Source of the DNA: Paenibacillus donghaensis | Lineage (GTDB): Bacteria; Bacillota; Bacilli; Paenibacillales; Paenibacillaceae | Assembly (NCBI RefSeq): GCF_002192415.1 | Contig: NZ_CP021780.1 | Span: forward strand, 8,432,001-8,496,000 | DNA length: 64,000 nt | Reading direction: 5' to 3' | Translations under genes and position numbers: made by a program | In this document: positions 42,516-50,785 of the stretch, in pieces | Position numbering within the stretch: position 1 is the first letter of the stretch | How the letters are laid out: each line of letters opens with the position of its first letter | Notes under the pieces: generated by a model | What the model was told of the DNA's origin: nothing | The model's input: the letters and a program-made list of their open reading frames with translations, nothing else | Database searches by the model: none

Positions 42516-43199
42516 ATGAAAATCACATATTATGGACATTCCGCCCTGCTAGTAGAGACAGCGGCTGCCAACGTGATCATTGATCCTTTTCTATCGGGTA
42601 ATCCCAATTCGGGCATTTCTCCCGCAGAAATTACAGTAGATGCCGTCCTGCTGACCCATGCCCATTCCGATCATCTGGGCGATGCTGTCGAAATCGCTAT
42701 ACAGAATGACTGCCCGATCTTTGCTGTATTCGAGCTTGCCGAATATTGTAAATCCAAGGGAGCCAAGGTAGTGCATATGAATATTGGCGGCGCACAGGAG
42801 CGCTCCGGGATTCGTGTGAAATACACGCAGGCCCTGCATTCCTCCTCCATCACGGAAGGAGATTCCTGGATCTATGGCGGCGTAGCTGCGGGCATCCTGC
42901 TGACGGTTGAAGGGAAGACGCTCTTCCATGCGGGCGACACGGCGCTGTTCAGCGATCTGCGCCTGATCGGCGAGCGCCATGCGATTGATCTGGCAGCCCT
43001 GCCGATTGGCGATGTGCTGACCATGGGACCGGACGACGCCCTGCTTGCGGCGCGCTGGCTGCGGGCGGACAAGGTGATTCCGTTGCACTATAATACCTTT
43101 CCCGACATTGCCCAGGATGGCGAGGAGTTCTGCGACCGCCTCCGCCAGGAGGGAGTCGAGGGCTTCCCGCTTAAGGCGGGGGAGAGTGTGGAGATCTAA
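42516..43199 (+). CDS. Metal-dependent hydrolase, UPF0173 (metallo-beta-lactamase fold)
   Basis: A 227-residue metallo-beta-lactamase-fold protein. HAHSDHLGD (residues ~49-57) is the zinc-binding HxHxDH motif; later GDTALFSDLRLIGE and the final HYNTFP histidine complete the site. It is of the YtkL/UPF0173 group with no proven substrate. GGAGGTGA lies before the ATG. It is the last gene before the second repeat island. Confidence 0.88.
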   Translation: MKITYYGHSALLVETAAANVIIDPFLSGNPNSGISPAEITVDAVLLTHAHSDHLGDAVEIAIQNDCPIFAVFELAEYCKSKGAKVVHMNIGGAQERSGIRVKYTQALHSSSITEGDSWIYGGVAAGILLTVEGKTLFHAGDTALFSDLRLIGERHAIDLAALPIGDVLTMGPDDALLAARWLRADKVIPLHYNTFPDIAQDGEEFCDRLRQEGVEGFPLKAGESVEI

Positions 43200-43212
43200 T
43201 AGCGCTTGGGAT

Positions 43213-43275
43213 TTTACAGCGTAGTGAACAATAGCGTAGTGATTAACAGCGTAGTGATTTAACAGTGTAGAGATG
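43213..43275. repeat. Four short tandem repeats (AACAGCGTAGTGATT)
   Basis: Units of 15-18 bases with the core (A)CAGCGTAGTGA recur four times with small changes directly after the hydrolase gene. No coding sense. Confidence 0.7.
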
Positions 43276-43297
43276 CAAGAGCAGGATTAACAACAGA

Positions 43298-43337
43298 AGA
43301 ACCTCCAAGGCCAGGGAAGATGGCTGGAGGTTCTTTT
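43298..43337 (+). terminator. Terminator of the UPF0173 gene
   Basis: AGAACCTCCA pairs with TGGAGGTTCT with an inner GCCA/TGGC arm, followed by a short T-run. It lies ~100 bases after the stop, beyond the short tandem repeats. Confidence 0.8.
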
Positions 43338-43372
43338 GCTGTGATCGGCAGGATTGATGGTTAGGGGGCCGG

Positions 43373-43960
43373 ATTAGTTGCGTATTCGGTTACTGTATGG
43401 GGCCTGGTGAGGATTAGAATGATGCCCTGGAACGTTTGGAGCCAATAGATACGAAACTGCAACTAATTTCGGCGAAACCGCGCCCCAACGGGTGATTAAG
43501 TGCGAATATGGTTACTACTTAGGACCCTGCGACACTCCAAGCCCTTGAACTAGGTAACCTGCATTTTAGCGGACCGTATAGCCCCTATTTCCTCCTATCT
43601 GCGATCTTTTGACGTCTTACGGACCGTATAGCCCCTAAGTCGTCAAAACAGGCTCAAAAGCGAGGGTTTTCTGTGATATAGAGGCTCCTGGGTCCGTTAA
43701 TCCTGCAAAACGGCCTATGTACAGCAAATAGAGGCTCCTGAGTCCGCAACCGTCTGAAATCGAGGCGAGGGTTACGAGCGAAGAGGGCTAGAGGACCTAA
43801 GTAGTAACCGAATATGCAACTATTTTCAAGTGAATTGGGTCTGTAACGCTCATTAGACGAAATTAGATGCTTATTTGCATCTATTTTCTCCAAAACGGAA
43901 AAAACCGGCTAAATAGATGCACTTTCGGTTACTACTTAGGACTCCAACCTTCTTCCAGTA
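43373..43960. repeat. Intergenic repeat island B
   Basis: No gene is supported. Four copies of the ~30-bp motif CCTAAGTAGTAACC...GCAACTA lie at 43373-43400, 43494-43523, 43796-43826 and 43910-43940, in both orientations. Modules shared with island A include TGCCCTGGAAC (43432), GCGGACCGTATAGCCCC (near 43570 and 43620) and GGCTCCTGAGTCCG (near 43680 and 43733). A palindromic TTAGATGC ... GCATCTA stem lies at 43863-43882. Confidence 0.72.
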
Positions 43961-44075
43961 GGTTTGAGCTTCGGAGTAGGGAAACAGAGATGCTATGGGG
44001 AAAAATGGTGATAGAGTTCAAAGTGGACACCGGTTAAGTGAACAATAATAATAGTCTTAACAAGGAGGTGTCCAC

Positions 44076-44372
44076 ATGAGTGGAACACGGAAAAGCTATA
44101 ATGACGAATTCAAAAGACAGACGGTAAAGTATATCCAAGAACAGACGAAGACGGTGGCGGAACTGGCCCTGGAACTGGATATCCCAGCGAAAACCCTGCA
44201 TCAATGGTTAGGGAAGTACCGGCAGTTCCCCGACGAACCGGTAGCCAATGCAGAGCGCATTCGGGAACTGGAACGGCTCTTACAAGAACAAGAGCAAATC
44301 AATGCTGACCTGACCGAGGAGATCGCCATCGTAAAAAAAGCCGTGCACATCTTCAGCAAACCAAAGAACTGA
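44076..44372 (+). CDS. IS3-family transposase OrfA
   Basis: A 98-residue DNA-binding protein with a helix-turn-helix (YNDEFKRQTVKYIQEQ, VAELALELDIPAKTLHQWLGKY) and a C-terminal leucine-zipper-like coiled coil (RIRELERLLQEQEQINADL). An A7 run at 44333-44339 followed by G lies in frame as A-AAA-AAA-G; slippage by -1 there enters the orfB frame without a stop, giving an OrfAB fusion in intact relatives. AAGGAGG precedes the ATG. Confidence 0.92.
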   Translation: MSGTRKSYNDEFKRQTVKYIQEQTKTVAELALELDIPAKTLHQWLGKYRQFPDEPVANAERIRELERLLQEQEQINADLTEEIAIVKKAVHIFSKPKN

Positions 44373-44410
44373 GATTTCAGTTCATCGAAGATCATTGCTC
44401 CGAGTTTCGA

Positions 44411-45242
44411 GTGGTGAAGATGTGCAAGGTTCTCGAAGTATCTCGGAGCGGATATTACAAATGGAAAGAGGCTCAGGTCAGCCCTCAGGCTGCCCGTAAG
44501 GCGTTGCTACTCCAGCGAATCACGTATCACTTCAAAGATACCCAAGGCCGCTACGGCAGCCCTAAAATCACCATTTTGTTGCAGCGGGAAGGCCATCAAG
44601 TGAGTGAGCGTACCGTAGGAAAATACATGCAGGAGCTAGGTTTACGCTCCTGCGTGGCTAAACAGTTTCGAGTCAACACTACCGATTCCAACCAAGTTAC
44701 CGGTTGCACCAAATCTGCTGAACCAGCAATTTGCTACGGCCAAACCGAACCAGACCTGGGTGACAGACATTACCTACATTCCCTGCCGCGAGGGCCGGAT
44801 GTACCTGGCCAGCGTACTCGACCTGTGCACCCGGGAAATCGTCGGTTGGAGGCTGAGTGACCGGATGACTACGGACCTCGTTCTAGGCGCCCTGGACGAC
44901 GCCTACACAGCCAAACGGCCTGGTAAAGGGCTGATTCATCATTCGGATCGCGGGTCCCAATATGCTTCTGCCGACTACCGCAAGCGCTTGGTGAAATACC
45001 GCATGAAGGCCAGCATGAGCCGTAAAGGCAACTGTTATGACAACGCCTGTATCGAGTCTTTTCACAGCCTGTTGAAAAAAGAGTTTGTGTACTGTACCCG
45101 GTTCAAAACCAAGCAGCAAGCCTATGATGAAATCTTCCAGTATATCGAATTTTTTTACAATCTCAAACGAATCCACGGTTCGTTAGGCTACGTTTCCCCT
45201 GCCCAATTCGCAGCCACATTTAAAAAGAAGAAGTCGGTATAA
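44411..45242 (+). pseudogene. IS3-family transposase OrfB, frameshifted
   Basis: The first part reads in one frame to ~44692 (KMCKVLEVSRSGYYKW, then GRYGSPKITILLQREGHQVS); the rest reads in the next frame from ~44694 (LPVAPNLL, then TWVTDITYIPCREG). The lesion is at 44693: one base too many, or two lost, since relatives usually have a His codon here. The catalytic core after the shift has the rve DDE residues: TDITYIP (first D), HHSDRGSQYAS (second D) and DNACIESFHSLLKKE (E). Without a further shift no full OrfB is made, so this copy is probably inactive unless the shift is a sequencing error. Confidence 0.85.
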
Positions 45243-45419
45243 TTCTTTTTTAGTGTCCACTTTCTTGACGGAGGTCCAAAACTACCGTTAACTGCTGACT
45301 TTTGTGCGATTCTCGTTGCCTATAGGGAAAAGTTACCACTAATTTGTCTATCCAGGGCTTTTCGGAGCGGATTCACCCCCCAGCTTTCATCCAACTAGCG
45401 GTAGAATTTCCCTATCATT

Positions 45420-45560
45420 CCTCACTGGGCCTAAGTAGTAACCACTTTCGCAACTAATTAATGGTTTGAACTGAGGTAACCCCTCGCTGAGTTGATTCTT
45501 CGATGCTCTCATCTTCCTAGCCTAAGTAGTCACTACTTTTGTAGCTAAATACACCGAGCG
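45420..45560. repeat. Two more copies of the ~30-bp motif
   Basis: CCTAAGTAGTAACCACTTTC followed by GCAACTAATTA lies at 45430-45460, and a diverged copy (CCTAAGTAGTCACTACTTTT) at 45522-45551. The DNA between the IS right end and the 51-bp array holds no gene. Confidence 0.65.
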
Positions 45561-45650
45561 CTGGGAGAAAAGCTTCTAACATCCTCATTATACCTAAGCC
45601 GTGACGGATTATGTCCCATCATTATAGCGGCTGGTGGAGGGCGGAGCGAA

Positions 45651-45839
45651 ATAAGGGATAAATCCCATAAATTCGTCACGTTTAGCGGTGAGTGAGAGAA
45701 GATAAGGGATAAATCTCATAAATTCGTCACGTTTAGCGGTGAGCGGGAGAAAATAAGGGATAAATCCCCTAAATTCGTCGCGATTAGCGATGAGTGAGAG
45801 AAAATAAGGTATAAATCTCATAAATTGTCGAGCATGGCC
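45651..45839. repeat. 51-bp tandem repeat array, about 3.7 units
   Basis: Units begin ATAAGGGATAAATC at 45651, 45702, 45753 and 45804, spaced exactly 51 bases. Each has CATAAATTCGTCACGTTTAG and GTGAGTGAGAGAA with a few substitutions. Because 51 is a multiple of three, the minus strand stays open through the array and predicts an 80-residue chain with a 17-residue repeat (DEFMRFIPYFLSLTAKR). I treat that chain as a by-product of the repeat. A single related piece is at 20907-20925. Confidence 0.88.
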
Positions 45840-45918
45840 GTGAGTATGCAAATTACGCCGCGCGATCCGCTGGCACTAGCCGCCGCCCTCTGCACATGAA
45901 ACCCGCACAAGCCAAAGA

Positions 45919-45960
45919 AGGCCGTCTCTTACGCAGAAACATCTGCATAAGAGACGGCCT
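45919..45960 (-). terminator. Terminator of the UgtP-like gene
   Basis: A 13-bp perfect stem (AGGCCGTCTCTTA and complement) with an inner GCAGA/TCTGC arm, ~40 bases downstream of the minus-strand stop. The minus-strand tail is T-rich but interrupted. Confidence 0.8.
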
Positions 45961-45997
45961 GTGTTGCCGCCTGCACCCGCCCCATAGTGGGTGCAGG

Positions 45998-47185
45998 CTA
46001 CGGCGTAACATATACGGCTTCTTCATTGCGCGCCTGAGAACGCTGCTCCTGCATCGCGGTGACGCCGACAGCAGGCTTGCCCAGCAGCTCCAGCACGGCT
46101 GTGGCACAGTTGCGCGGCTCATAACGCTCCGGAGAGGTCCGGCGTCTGCGCAGCTCCTCCAGAGCGGCATATTCCTGCAGCAGCATGGAGAACCATTTGT
46201 TCACGACTGCCGAATCCAGCACCTCGGCCAAACCAAGCTCGACGAAATACTGGCAGTTCTTCTCCTCCTGCCCTGGAATGGCCTTGTAGAACAGCATAGG
46301 GATTCCTTTAGCTTGGCCTTCTGTACAAGTCATGCCCCCCGGCTTCGTGATCAGCAGATCGGACGCATCCATCAGCTTGTTGATCTCGCTGCTGTAGCCG
46401 AGTATCTTCACATTGGGATGATTAAGCAGGGGGTTAGCCTGCATTTTGGCCATCAGCTTCTCATTGCTGCCCATGCAGAAGATCAGCTGAATCTCATCCA
46501 TCCTGGCGGTAAGCGACCTCATCACATCTTTGCCGAACATCATGCCCCAGCCGCCGCCCATAATCAGCACGGTAGGGATATCGGCCAGACCCAGCTCCTT
46601 GCGCAGCAAGGTTTTGTTGGCGCGCTCCCAGAACTTCGGATGCACGGGGATGCCGGTTACGGTCACCAGCTTGGGAGAGATCCCGCGTCCGGTAAGAATC
46701 GACTTGACCCGTGGGGTAGATACCAGGTAACGGTTGACCTCTGCATTGACCCAGCTGCCATGGGCATCATAATCTGTAATCAGCGTATAGAGCGGCACAT
46801 CCAGCCCCCGACGCTTCAATCTGGAGATGACGGCTGCCGGGATCGGATGTGTACAGATAATGAGATCAGGCTTCAACTGTTCAATAACCTGTGAGGCATG
46901 TGTATAAAAAATCCGGTGAAGCGCCAGCTTGGTCAACCGGGTCAGAGATCGGTTATATTGTGTCTTATACATCATGCCTACCAGCCTTGGCTGGCTGCTG
47001 ACTGTTTTGCGGTAAGCGGAAAGAATCCAGGGAGCGACGGTAGGGTTAAGGAACTTGCCCAGCTCAATCACTCGGCATTGAACGTCCGGGTTCAGCAGCT
47101 TAATTCCTTCAGCGAGAGCATAGGCTGCCCCTGTGTGGCCCGTACCGAAGCCTTCCGAAAACAGCAGTACTCTTTTCTTTCGCAT
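45998..47185 (-). CDS. Glycolipid glycosyltransferase, MGDG synthase/UgtP family
   Basis: A 395-residue GT28-type GT-B enzyme. N-terminal VLLFSEGFGTGHTGAAYALAEG is the MGDG-synthase N-domain signature, ICTHPIPAAVISRL and DYDAHGSWV follow, and the C-domain has IMGGGWGMM and LLITKPGGMTCTEGQAKGIPML, the UDP-sugar site. Relatives such as UgtP transfer glucose from UDP-glucose to diacylglycerol, making membrane glycolipids and lipoteichoic acid anchor. MurG-like activity is unlikely. GCAGGTGA precedes the ATG on the minus strand. The exact acceptor is not proven. Confidence 0.85.
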   Translation of the reverse strand: MRKKRVLLFSEGFGTGHTGAAYALAEGIKLLNPDVQCRVIELGKFLNPTVAPWILSAYRKTVSSQPRLVGMMYKTQYNRSLTRLTKLALHRIFYTHASQVIEQLKPDLIICTHPIPAAVISRLKRRGLDVPLYTLITDYDAHGSWVNAEVNRYLVSTPRVKSILTGRGISPKLVTVTGIPVHPKFWERANKTLLRKELGLADIPTVLIMGGGWGMMFGKDVMRSLTARMDEIQLIFCMGSNEKLMAKMQANPLLNHPNVKILGYSSEINKLMDASDLLITKPGGMTCTEGQAKGIPMLFYKAIPGQEEKNCQYFVELGLAEVLDSAVVNKWFSMLLQEYAALEELRRRRTSPERYEPRNCATAVLELLGKPAVGVTAMQEQRSQARNEEAVYVTP

Positions 47186-47340
47186 AAGTTCACCTGCTAC
47201 TTTCTTTCTTTGGGTAGAATTGTGAAATCTCTCTATATATTATACTAGGGAAATTGCTTCACTTCCCACATTATACAAATAAGACGTAAATAGAAAGTTA
47301 AAACACTGCAATAATTGAAAATAAAAGATTGGAACAGGTA

Positions 47341-47407
47341 TTGCAATAGCGGATATGAAGTGGTAAAGTAGGAAATGACCAAATGACCATATTGGTAATG
47401 TGGTCAT
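47341..47407 (+). promoter_or_regulatory. Promoter and operator-like palindrome upstream of the TetR gene
   Basis: TTGCAA (47341-47346), a 17-base spacer and TAAAGT (47364-47369) form a sigma-A-like promoter. A 23-base inverted repeat starting TGACCA and ending TGGTCA (47384-47406) lies just downstream, where a bound repressor would block transcription. A similar 23-base TGACC-N-GTCA site precedes yhgE at 48158. Confidence 0.6.
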
Positions 47408-47452
47408 AATAATGATCAACATTAAATTTATCCGATGAAAGGAAGTGTTTAA

Positions 47453-48043
47453 GTGGCTGTAGTAGACCGAAGGCAGCAGGTGCTTCAAGCAGCAACCAAA
47501 TCGTTCTCCTTGTTTGGTTATAAAGCAACCACCATGGATCAGGTAGCTAAGATCGCCAACGTCGGCAAAGGGACTATCTACACCTTTTTTACGAATAAGG
47601 AGCAGCTGTTTGATGAGATTCTGCGCGATGTAACGGCAGAGATGAAGATTATCGCGGATCGTGAGATTAGACGTGACAAGCCTTTTTTTGACAACCTGCA
47701 CCGGGTGCTGGATGCCTTGCTTGAATTCCGCAGTGAACATGAGCTGTTCATCAAGCTCTCCCAGGAGAAACTTGAATTCGGAACGCCGCAGGCAGGAGAA
47801 GGGCTTGGCAAGATTGAGAATGTGGTGCTAGAGTATCTGGAGCGTGAAGTGGAATACGCAATTAGTCAGGGAGAGATCAAAAACTGCAACCCCAAGATTG
47901 TATCGGTGGTCATGTTCAGACTGTATATTGTGCTGACTGCTGAATTGAGCCAAATGCAGGTGCAGCTTGACAAGGAACAGATCAAATCGTATTTTCATCT
48001 GTTTCTGGCCGAAGGCCTGGCACAAGGATCTGTAGGCAGATAA
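47453..48043 (+). CDS. TetR/AcrR-family transcriptional regulator (YhgD-like)
   Basis: A 196-residue repressor. Residues ~8-55 hold the TetR_N helix-turn-helix (VLQAATKSFSLFGYKATTMDQVAKIANVGKGTIYTFF); the rest is the helical ligand-binding domain. A GTG start at 47453 follows AAAGGAAGTG. It lies upstream of and codirectional with yhgE, as yhgD-yhgE do in B. subtilis. A palindrome at its promoter suggests autorepression. The inducer is unknown. Confidence 0.88.
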   Translation: MAVVDRRQQVLQAATKSFSLFGYKATTMDQVAKIANVGKGTIYTFFTNKEQLFDEILRDVTAEMKIIADREIRRDKPFFDNLHRVLDALLEFRSEHELFIKLSQEKLEFGTPQAGEGLGKIENVVLEYLEREVEYAISQGEIKNCNPKIVSVVMFRLYIVLTAELSQMQVQLDKEQIKSYFHLFLAEGLAQGSVGR

Positions 48044-48120
48044 CGTCGGAATGTTCAATGCAGCTAAAGCATATTATACCAGGGATCAGAAATTCCATTC
48101 TGAGCATAGGCGAATAATTG

Positions 48121-48147
48121 AAAGGGTACCGGTTGGTACTTTTTTTA
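48121..48147 (+). terminator. Terminator between tetR and yhgE
   Basis: GTACC pairs with GGTAC over a GGTT loop, followed by seven T. It implies that yhgE has its own promoter. Confidence 0.7.
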
Positions 48148-48157
48148 TACTCTTGTG

Positions 48158-48180
48158 TGACCGATTGGGGAAAACAGTCA
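48158..48180 (+). promoter_or_regulatory. Second TetR operator-like site, upstream of yhgE
   Basis: A 23-base stretch starting TGACCGATTGG and ending CAGTCA has the same length and outer bases (TGAC ... GTCA) as the palindrome at 47384-47406. Its inner half-sites are weaker. Shared control of tetR and yhgE by the one repressor is inferred. Confidence 0.45.
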
Positions 48181-48251
48181 TCTAGTATTTCAGTAACTTT
48201 CAAAACTAAGTAATTTATAGAGAGCAAATGAGTAGAAGGAGAGAAGCCGCA

Positions 48252-50606
48252 ATGAAATCATTATCTGTTTTTGCCAAGGACCTCGGCTCCGCTTTGAGAA
48301 ATCCCAAGGTGCTGATTCCCTTATTTGTAGTTTTGTTTATCCCTGTTCTGTACAGCGGATTGTTCCTGAAGGCATTCTGGGATCCGTATGGCAAAATGAA
48401 TGAATTGCCTGTCGCTGTAGTCAATCAAGATAAGGGTGCGGACTATGAAGGCCGTAAGCTCACCGCAGGCAGTGATCTGGTGGAGGAGCTGAAGAAGACG
48501 GACGGCTTCCAATGGAACTTCGTCACCCGCGAGCAGGCGGACGCCGGTCTTAAGGACAGTACCTATTATATGGCGATTGTCGTTCCGGAAGACTTCTCTT
48601 CCAAGGCCACTACGCTGCTGGATGCTGATCCTCAGCCGGCACAGATTATCTTTGAACCGAATGAAGGCTACAACTTCCTGGCCGGCCAGATCGGTGGTAC
48701 CGCAGTGAAGGACATCAAGGCGAAGGTATCCGCGAAGGTGACGGAGGCTTACACTGAATCGGTTTTTGACAAAATTACTGAAATCTCCAGCGGAATCGGC
48801 GAAGCCGGCGACGGCGCCACCAAGATTGCCGATGGCGCCTCGAAGCTGGATGACGGCACGCTGAAGCTGGAGGAGAACCTGCAGTTGTTGACTGACGGCA
48901 CCGGCAAATTGCTGGATGGCGTTAAGCCGCTTACCGAAGGTGTGGCCGAGCTGAATACCGGTGCAGCCGCACTGGAATCCGGCACCAGCACACTGGCCAG
49001 CGGACTTGCGCAGCTGTCCTCCGCCCACAAGCAGCTGCAGGACGGCGTGGTGCAATCCACGGCCGGCAGCAAGCAGCTGAGCAGCGGCCTTGCCAAGAGT
49101 GAGGCCGGTGCAGCGAAGTTGCAGGCCGGAACCCAGGCGGCCGTAGACGGCACCGCCAAGCTGGAGGCCGGCACCGCCGGTGTAGTGGACGGCAGTGCGA
49201 AGCTGGAAGCCGGCCTGACGTCCTCGACTGAAGGCAGCGCCAAGCTGGAAGCGGGCCTGAAGGCCTCTGCGGACGGCAGCGCCAAGGTTACCGAAGGCGC
49301 TCAGGCCGTGGCCGCCGGGCTGAAGCAGCTGGCGGAGAGCAATCCGCAGCTGGCTGCAAGCCCGGCCATGCAGAAGCTGCTGGCCGCCAGCAGCAGTGTG
49401 GCGGCAGGCAGTGAGCAGCTGCAGCAGAGCCAGCAGCAGCTTGCCGAAGGCGCAGTCGCGCTGCACAGTGGGCAGCAGCAGCTGGCCGCAGGCGCAAGCC
49501 AGCTGCACAGCGGTGCGCAGCAGCTGGACGTTGGCGTTAGCCAGCTGCACACCGGCGCGCAGCAGCTGAGTGAGGGCAGCGGCCAGCTGCACTCGGCCCA
49601 GCAGCAGCTGGTTGCAGGCGCAGCCAAGCTGGCAGGCGGCGGCGACAAGCTGACCGCCGGCATGCAGCAGTTCGGCGCGAAGCTGAAGGAAGCTGCCGCA
49701 GGCGGCAGCAAGCTGGCCGACGGCGGCAAGGCGCTGGAGGCCGGAACCTCCACGCTGCTGAGCGGCGCGCAGCAGCTGGGCAGCGGCATCAGCTCTGTGG
49801 CTGACGGCTCCAAGCAGCTGCACACCGGTGCAGGCGAGCTGAAGGACGGAATGGATGCGCTGAAATCCGGTTCCACCGAGCTGGCTACCAAGCTGGGCGA
49901 TGCAGCTGAGAAGACTGCAGCGGTGAATTCCTCCGATGCCCTGGTTCATATGTTTGCCGAGCCAGTAGTTATTGATGAGCATCGTGTAAATGAAGTGCCG
50001 AACTACGGTACTGGTTTTGCCCCTTACTTCTTGTCCCTGGGATTGTTCGTCGGTGCATTGATCTGTACGCTGGTGATCCCGATGCGGGATTCCGAGGTCA
50101 TCGGAGCCAGCCGCTTCAACCGTTTCATCAGCCGTACACTGACCTTCTCGATGATGAGTGTGCTGCAGTCGATCCTGGCTGCTGCCGTGCTGCTCTACGG
50201 ACTTGGTCTCGAAGTGCAGAGTGTTCCCTTATTCTATGCCTTCACCTTTATTACAAGCCTTGCCTTCATGTGGATGATTCAGGCGATTGTAACCTGGCTT
50301 GACCAGCCGGGACGTTTCGTGGTCATTGTGGTTCTGATTCTGCAACTGACTACAAGTGCAGGCACCTTCCCGCTGGAGCTGATTCCAGGCTGGATGAAAT
50401 TCTTCAACCCGCTGCTGCCTATGACCTATAGTGTCAGAGGATACAAGGCTGTGATTTCAACAGGAGATTATAGTGTAATGTGGAGCGACGCAGGTACGCT
50501 GGCAATCTATGGACTGGTCTTCCTTGCCTTCACGCTGGTCTACTTCATGACAAGAGACCGTCAAAGTGAAGCTGCCATGAAAAGTGAACAAGTTTTGACT
50601 GTATAA
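48252..50606 (+). CDS. yhgE: YhgE/Pip-family membrane protein
   Basis: A 784-residue protein of the YhgE/Pip family. An N-terminal membrane segment (~20-42) is followed by an extracellular domain (~45-170) and a long repetitive helical region (~175-560) built of ~7-residue G-x2-L/Q-x2-G units such as KLEAGLTSSTEGSAKLEAG. Five or six C-terminal membrane segments (~590-775) resemble ABC-2 permeases (FPLELIPGWMKFFNPLLPMTYSVRG). Relatives serve as ABC-2-like exporters, phage receptors (Pip) or type VII-linked proteins; the role here is unknown. AGAAGGAGAG lies ahead of the ATG at 48252, preferred over 48228. The repeat DNA is GC-rich and may recombine. Confidence 0.88.
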   Translation: MKSLSVFAKDLGSALRNPKVLIPLFVVLFIPVLYSGLFLKAFWDPYGKMNELPVAVVNQDKGADYEGRKLTAGSDLVEELKKTDGFQWNFVTREQADAGLKDSTYYMAIVVPEDFSSKATTLLDADPQPAQIIFEPNEGYNFLAGQIGGTAVKDIKAKVSAKVTEAYTESVFDKITEISSGIGEAGDGATKIADGASKLDDGTLKLEENLQLLTDGTGKLLDGVKPLTEGVAELNTGAAALESGTSTLASGLAQLSSAHKQLQDGVVQSTAGSKQLSSGLAKSEAGAAKLQAGTQAAVDGTAKLEAGTAGVVDGSAKLEAGLTSSTEGSAKLEAGLKASADGSAKVTEGAQAVAAGLKQLAESNPQLAASPAMQKLLAASSSVAAGSEQLQQSQQQLAEGAVALHSGQQQLAAGASQLHSGAQQLDVGVSQLHTGAQQLSEGSGQLHSAQQQLVAGAAKLAGGGDKLTAGMQQFGAKLKEAAAGGSKLADGGKALEAGTSTLLSGAQQLGSGISSVADGSKQLHTGAGELKDGMDALKSGSTELATKLGDAAEKTAAVNSSDALVHMFAEPVVIDEHRVNEVPNYGTGFAPYFLSLGLFVGALICTLVIPMRDSEVIGASRFNRFISRTLTFSMMSVLQSILAAAVLLYGLGLEVQSVPLFYAFTFITSLAFMWMIQAIVTWLDQPGRFVVIVVLILQLTTSAGTFPLELIPGWMKFFNPLLPMTYSVRGYKAVISTGDYSVMWSDAGTLAIYGLVFLAFTLVYFMTRDRQSEAAMKSEQVLTV

Positions 50607-50637
50607 TCTGAGCATGCAGATTAATAGGGAATAAGCA

Positions 50638-50667
50638 AAAGAGCGCCTCCGCGGGGGCGCTCTTTTA
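50638..50667 (+). terminator. Terminator of yhgE
   Basis: AAAAGAGCGCC pairs with GGCGCTCTTTT over a short GC loop. Confidence 0.9.
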
Positions 50668-50673
50668 GATTTT

Positions 50674-50740
50674 GCAAAATATAGTAATGGATAGGCTCCA
50701 CATTATAAATGATCCTTCGATTTCCGGCTGAAACGGAATT
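50674..50740. repeat. Diverged AAATATAA-type repeat after a terminator
   Basis: CAAAATATAGTAATGGATAG, then ACATTATAAATGATCCTTCG and CTGAAACGG follow the plan of the 101-bp unit with many changes. A further short piece (GAAATATAAGATTGTATAAG) lies at 50992-51011. Confidence 0.4.
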
Positions 50741-50785
50741 GGAAAACGCTCCAATTCATCGCTGAAAGTTGTTGAAACGTTTTCA

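Larger units (their letters stand above)
44024..45278 (+). mobile_element. IS3-family insertion sequence (IS150-like), orfB frameshifted
   Basis: A 1255-bp element. The left end TGGACACCGGTTAAGTGA and the complement of the right end TGGACCTCCGTCAAGAAA match at most positions and form the terminal inverted repeats. It encodes orfA and orfB in the usual IS3 arrangement, with an A7G slippery stretch (44333-44340) for programmed -1 frameshifting. No clear target duplication is visible next to the ends. It lies inside the repeat island. Confidence 0.88.

Noticed and set aside
44014..45290. Target-site duplication flanking the IS3 element
   Set aside because: The three to five bases next to the two ends are not the same, so no duplication is claimed.
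45609..45851. 80-residue minus-strand frame with a 17-residue repeat
   Set aside because: It follows from a 51-bp DNA repeat that is a multiple of three; no ribosome binding site, and a related piece elsewhere is non-coding. Kept as a finding about the repeat.
48121..48147. T-box element
   Set aside because: GGGTACCGGTTGGTAC recalls a T-box sequence but there is no specifier stem or leader; it is a short terminator.
48321..49982. 553-residue minus-strand frame opposite yhgE
   Set aside because: It mirrors the GC-rich repeats of yhgE; composition is low complexity and there is no plausible start signal.
50772..50785. cre site for CcpA upstream of gltB
   Set aside because: TTGAAACGTTTTCA is one base shorter than the cre consensus between half-sites, so it is only mentioned as cre-like.
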